From JAGQZY01 sp964588335 (lineage in GTDB: Bacteria; Bdellovibrionota; Bdellovibrionia; Bdellovibrionales; JAGQZY01), in the NCBI GenBank assembly GCA_964588335.1, contig CAZPOV010000015.1:16472-80471 (forward strand): a stretch of 64,000 bases of DNA. Reading direction: 5' to 3'. Each line of letters begins with the position of its first letter. Position 1 is the first letter of the stretch. The notes under the pieces are model-generated. The model had not been told where the DNA came from, made no database searches, and worked only from the letters and a program-made list of their open reading frames with translations. Position numbers and translations under genes: made by a program. This document shows positions 61,735 through 64,000 of the stretch, in pieces.

Positions 61735-63095
61735 TTTTGACGGCGTAGATACTGAATAAGAATATTGTGATAGTTGCGAATACGATCGACATACAGAACG
61801 GGCTCCAGTCCACGAGCGTAACCGTGTGGCAATCGTTTGTAAGTTTTCTGCACAGCCAACAAAGGAAGTGCTTCTCGAACCCCAGCCCATCGGTTGGGGT
61901 TTTCTTGTTTCCACACCGCCACCGCCCGCGCGTCTCGCATATGAGCAAAGCCGACATTATAAGAAGCTAAGGTCATCCACTTACGATCGGGAGATGGAAT
62001 ATAGAACGGCACCCGCTTTTCCAGTTGACGAAGATACTTTGCGCCGCCTTCGATACTTTGTTTGTAGTCCAGACGATTGGTGACTCCCATCGCCTTGGCT
62101 GTTGCACGGGTGAGCATCATGAAACCGCGAACCCCTGTCGGACTTTTCGCTTTCGGATTCCAGTGCGACTCTTGATAAGCGATCGCCGCTAATAACGTCC
62201 AACTCCAGCCATACTTCTTGGCTGCGGCTTTCAGCTCTTTTTCGTATTTTGGTAGCCGAGTTTTAATTCGCTCTCGAAACTTGCGCACATCAAAAGGATC
62301 AAAATCTTCAAGGTAGGAGTAGTAGTTTTTTACGAGAATCGAAATTTTCTTATCCGACTGTGCAAACCAAGTTGTGACCTCTTCGATCAACTGAGTGTCG
62401 GCCGGCGACATCACCCATGCCATATCTTGCGGGCTTCCAACACTGACTCCAACATTGAGCGATGGAAAATAACGGCGATAAATTCTTATGATATGATCAT
62501 CGGCAATGGTGCAGTCAAATTGACCTTTTTCTAATTTATTGATCAATTCGGCACTGGTTTCATCAGGAGCCACTTCCCAAGACAGCCCGGCATACTCTTT
62601 TTTTAAGTTTTCCAATCGTTCAATATAACTGGTGCCCTGTCCGACTTTAATTTCTAAATTTTGTAAGCTTTCGATGGTTTCAGGTTTGACGCCGGCTCGA
62701 CAGATAGCTTGTTGCTGAGTTTTTTGATAAACCGGTCCAAACGCGTACTGCTGCCGCCTTTTTTCGGTGACCGACAGACCGGCAGCAATCAGGTCGCCCT
62801 CTTCATTTTTTAAAGCTTGAAACAGTTCTGCTGGAGTCGGTTTAACGACAAATTTAATTTTCAAACCGTGGTAACGAGCAAAGGCTTTAACAAGCTCATA
62901 TTCAAAGCCCGCTTGTTTTCCATCCCTATTTTCAAAGAACGTTGTTTCTGAATTTAAAGTCAAAACAATGAGGGTTTTCTGTTCCGTTATAGTCTTCCAA
63001 TTTCGCACTTGCCGCTTCGGTTGACATTGCAACAGCACCAAGGCGCAAAAGACCATCAGGTAGAAATCCCTCCGTCTTGCGATCCCACTCTTCAT
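61731..63095 (-). CDS. mltF: Membrane-bound lytic murein transglycosylase F
   Basis: 454 residues from the ATG at 63095, or 460 from GTG 63113. A lipobox (VLLQC, about residue 24) anchors it in the outer membrane. Residues 35-260 form a periplasmic solute-binding (SBP-bac-3) domain (LIVLTLNSETTFF, FEYELVKAFARYHGL, DLIAAGLSVTEKRRQ); residues 280-450 form the SLT catalytic domain with the catalytic Glu in IAYQESHWNPKAKSPTGVRGFMMLT and the AMGVT, YNVGF segments. This two-domain order defines MltF, which cleaves glycan strands and is modulated by peptides or amino sugars. Confidence 0.93.
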   Translation of the reverse strand: MKSGIARRRDFYLMVFCALVLLQCQPKRQVRNWKTITEQKTLIVLTLNSETTFFENRDGKQAGFEYELVKAFARYHGLKIKFVVKPTPAELFQALKNEEGDLIAAGLSVTEKRRQQYAFGPVYQKTQQQAICRAGVKPETIESLQNLEIKVGQGTSYIERLENLKKEYAGLSWEVAPDETSAELINKLEKGQFDCTIADDHIIRIYRRYFPSLNVGVSVGSPQDMAWVMSPADTQLIEEVTTWFAQSDKKISILVKNYYSYLEDFDPFDVRKFRERIKTRLPKYEKELKAAAKKYGWSWTLLAAIAYQESHWNPKAKSPTGVRGFMMLTRATAKAMGVTNRLDYKQSIEGGAKYLRQLEKRVPFYIPSPDRKWMTLASYNVGFAHMRDARAVAVWKQENPNRWAGVREALPLLAVQKTYKRLPHGYARGLEPVLYVDRIRNYHNILIQYLRRQN

Positions 63096-63235
63096 AGAGG
63101 CTGGTCGTACCACAGATGGTCAATAAATCAAAAACGGGGTGCACTGAGGGTAGTTTATACAGGAGTGTTTAATATTTTTTCACTCAAAAGGAATCTACTG
63201 ATAACTGGCTTTAAAATCGGTGGCCTTTGCCGGTG

Positions 63236-64000
63236 TTAATTTCGATCTTTTTTTCTTAAAAGGCTTTTGATTTCCTCGATTTCTTTTCTGAAGTGCTGGT
63301 TTTCGGACTCAAGTTGCTGGACCCGTTGTTTCAGGAACTTGATATCATCGCTGTGGACTCGCTGAATCGATTGGATCTTTTTAAGTTGTGACTGCGACAT
63401 TTTACACATTCCATAAAGTTGCTTGGTTGATTCGATCAGAGGCGACACCAGGTTTCCGTATTTAACGGCTTTAAAACCTGTACTAGAGCTTGTGGTAACA
63501 AGTCTTGGCGCAACCTCTTCGACTTCTTGGGCAATTAACCCAATGTCGGATTCACCTGAATCTCGCCAACGGTATTCAACACCGCGCAACTGCAGAATCA
63601 TTTCTAAGCCTGGAGCTTTTTTAATGTCCGTTTTCAAACGTCCATCGGACGTGTAGACAAACGATGTGGCTTGCACGGTACCATTGACGTGAAGCTTAGA
63701 GCCCGGATTGGTCGTGCCGATTCCAACATTTCCAGTTGATGTGACTCGAATCACTTCAGAGTTGTTTGCAAACACAGAGGCTCGATTATTTGTTGAACCA
63801 TAGGTGACAACTCCCGAAACCAATCCCACTGGTCCAGTGGCACCGGTTGCTCCCGTTGGACCTTGAGCTCCTGTGGCACCAGTTGCTCCCGTTGCACCCG
63901 TTGCTCCTGCAGCACCAGTGACTCCAGTATTACCTGTCGGACCTTGAGCCCCAGTAGCTCCTGTTGCTCCGGTGGCTCCCGTTGCACCTGTTGCTCCAGT
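63236..64000 (-). CDS. Collagen-like protein with C-terminal S74 self-cleaving chaperone domain (5' partial)
   Basis: Open to the window end, so the start is missing. The first 58 residues seen are Gly-X-Y repeats, mostly GAT and GPT/GAQ (TGATGATG, GAQGPTG). A short beta region (NVGIGTTNPGSKLHVNGTVQ) follows, then a peptidase S74 intramolecular chaperone domain: TSDGRLKTDIKK (the Ser-Asp cleavage pair), YRWRDSGESDIGLIAQEVEEVAP and KAVKYGNLVSPLIESTK, ending in a coiled coil. S74 domains trimerise fibrous proteins such as phage tail spikes and then cut themselves off. Here it would trim a collagen-like surface fibre. Confidence 0.88.
   Translation of the reverse strand, partial: TGATGATGATGATGATGAQGPTGNTGVTGAAGATGATGATGATGAQGPTGATGATGPVGLVSGVVTYGSTNNRASVFANNSEVIRVTSTGNVGIGTTNPGSKLHVNGTVQATSFVYTSDGRLKTDIKKAPGLEMILQLRGVEYRWRDSGESDIGLIAQEVEEVAPRLVTTSSSTGFKAVKYGNLVSPLIESTKQLYGMCKMSQSQLKKIQSIQRVHSDDIKFLKQRVQQLESENQHFRKEIEEIKSLLRKKDRN

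Noticed and set aside
1..64000. tRNA, rRNA, CRISPR or IS elements
   Set aside because: No cloverleaf-like segment, rRNA core motif, regular spaced repeats or transposase was seen on reading; a covariance-model scan would be decisive.

Overview
The window is gene-dense bacterial chromosome of moderate GC. It has short intergenic gaps, many translationally coupled gene pairs (ATGA or TGATG overlaps), Shine-Dalgarno (SD)-led starts and repeated use of TTG or GTG start codons. Core genes (gltX, uvrB, uvrC, recG, thiL, comM/yifB, a CarD/CdnL regulator, a XerC/D-type recombinase) sit among many exported proteins: a subtilase, an S1/NUC1-type nuclease, two lytic-transglycosylase-type enzymes, a phospholipase-D-like protein, a metalloprotease lipoprotein and several unassigned secreted proteins. 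This mix, with CarD, HD-GYP and many two-component proteins, suggests a Gram-negative delta-type or Bdellovibrionota-like (possibly predatory) bacterium. That placement is inference, not proven here. No rRNA, tRNA, CRISPR array, IS transposase or prophage block was recognised.

Layout. 1-5 kb: the 3' end of a hybrid kinase, then a tight + strand run (response regulator, two proteins resembling divergent ribosome-hibernation factors, an OB-like protein, a secreted protein), then a histidine kinase with an ethylene-receptor-like membrane domain coupled to a zinc-protease lipoprotein. 5-10 kb: coiled-coil and secreted proteins and a LemA-TPM-TPM operon. 10-18 kb, mostly - strand: secreted proteins, a di-haem peroxidase, a membrane-anchored AraC regulator, ComM, an unusual 125-bp nested palindrome, a tyrosine recombinase and a SpoIID-type enzyme. 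18-25 kb: SPFH/NfeD membrane protease pair, zinc-ribbon protein, outer-membrane protein, nuclease and an OB-fold protein behind a terminator-bearing leader. 25-42 kb, - strand: TolC/RND pump, uvrC-uvrB-gltX, SGNH hydrolase, CarD with a readable promoter, subtilase and RecG. 42-51 kb: HD-GYP, TVP38 plus flavin reductase, ThiL, and a secreted protein/phospholipase-D pair. 51-64 kb: secreted proteins, a candidate small RNA, a PAS kinase/receiver pair, a three-gene lipid operon, MltF and a collagen-like S74 protein cut by the window end.

The two most notable loci are the ethylene-receptor-like kinase at about 3-4 kb and the - strand operon at 55.6-59.2 kb. The operon encodes a ketoacyl-ACP synthase III fused to a haem-oxygenase-like di-iron oxidase domain, an unrecognised protein and a membrane di-iron fatty-acid/sterol hydroxylase. 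It looks like an uncharacterised lipid or fatty-acid-derived metabolite pathway. The two HAMP-like membrane paralogues (45.3 and 59.3 kb), the hibernation-factor-like pair, the nested palindrome next to the recombinase, and a + strand terminator with no + strand gene are further unexplained features.
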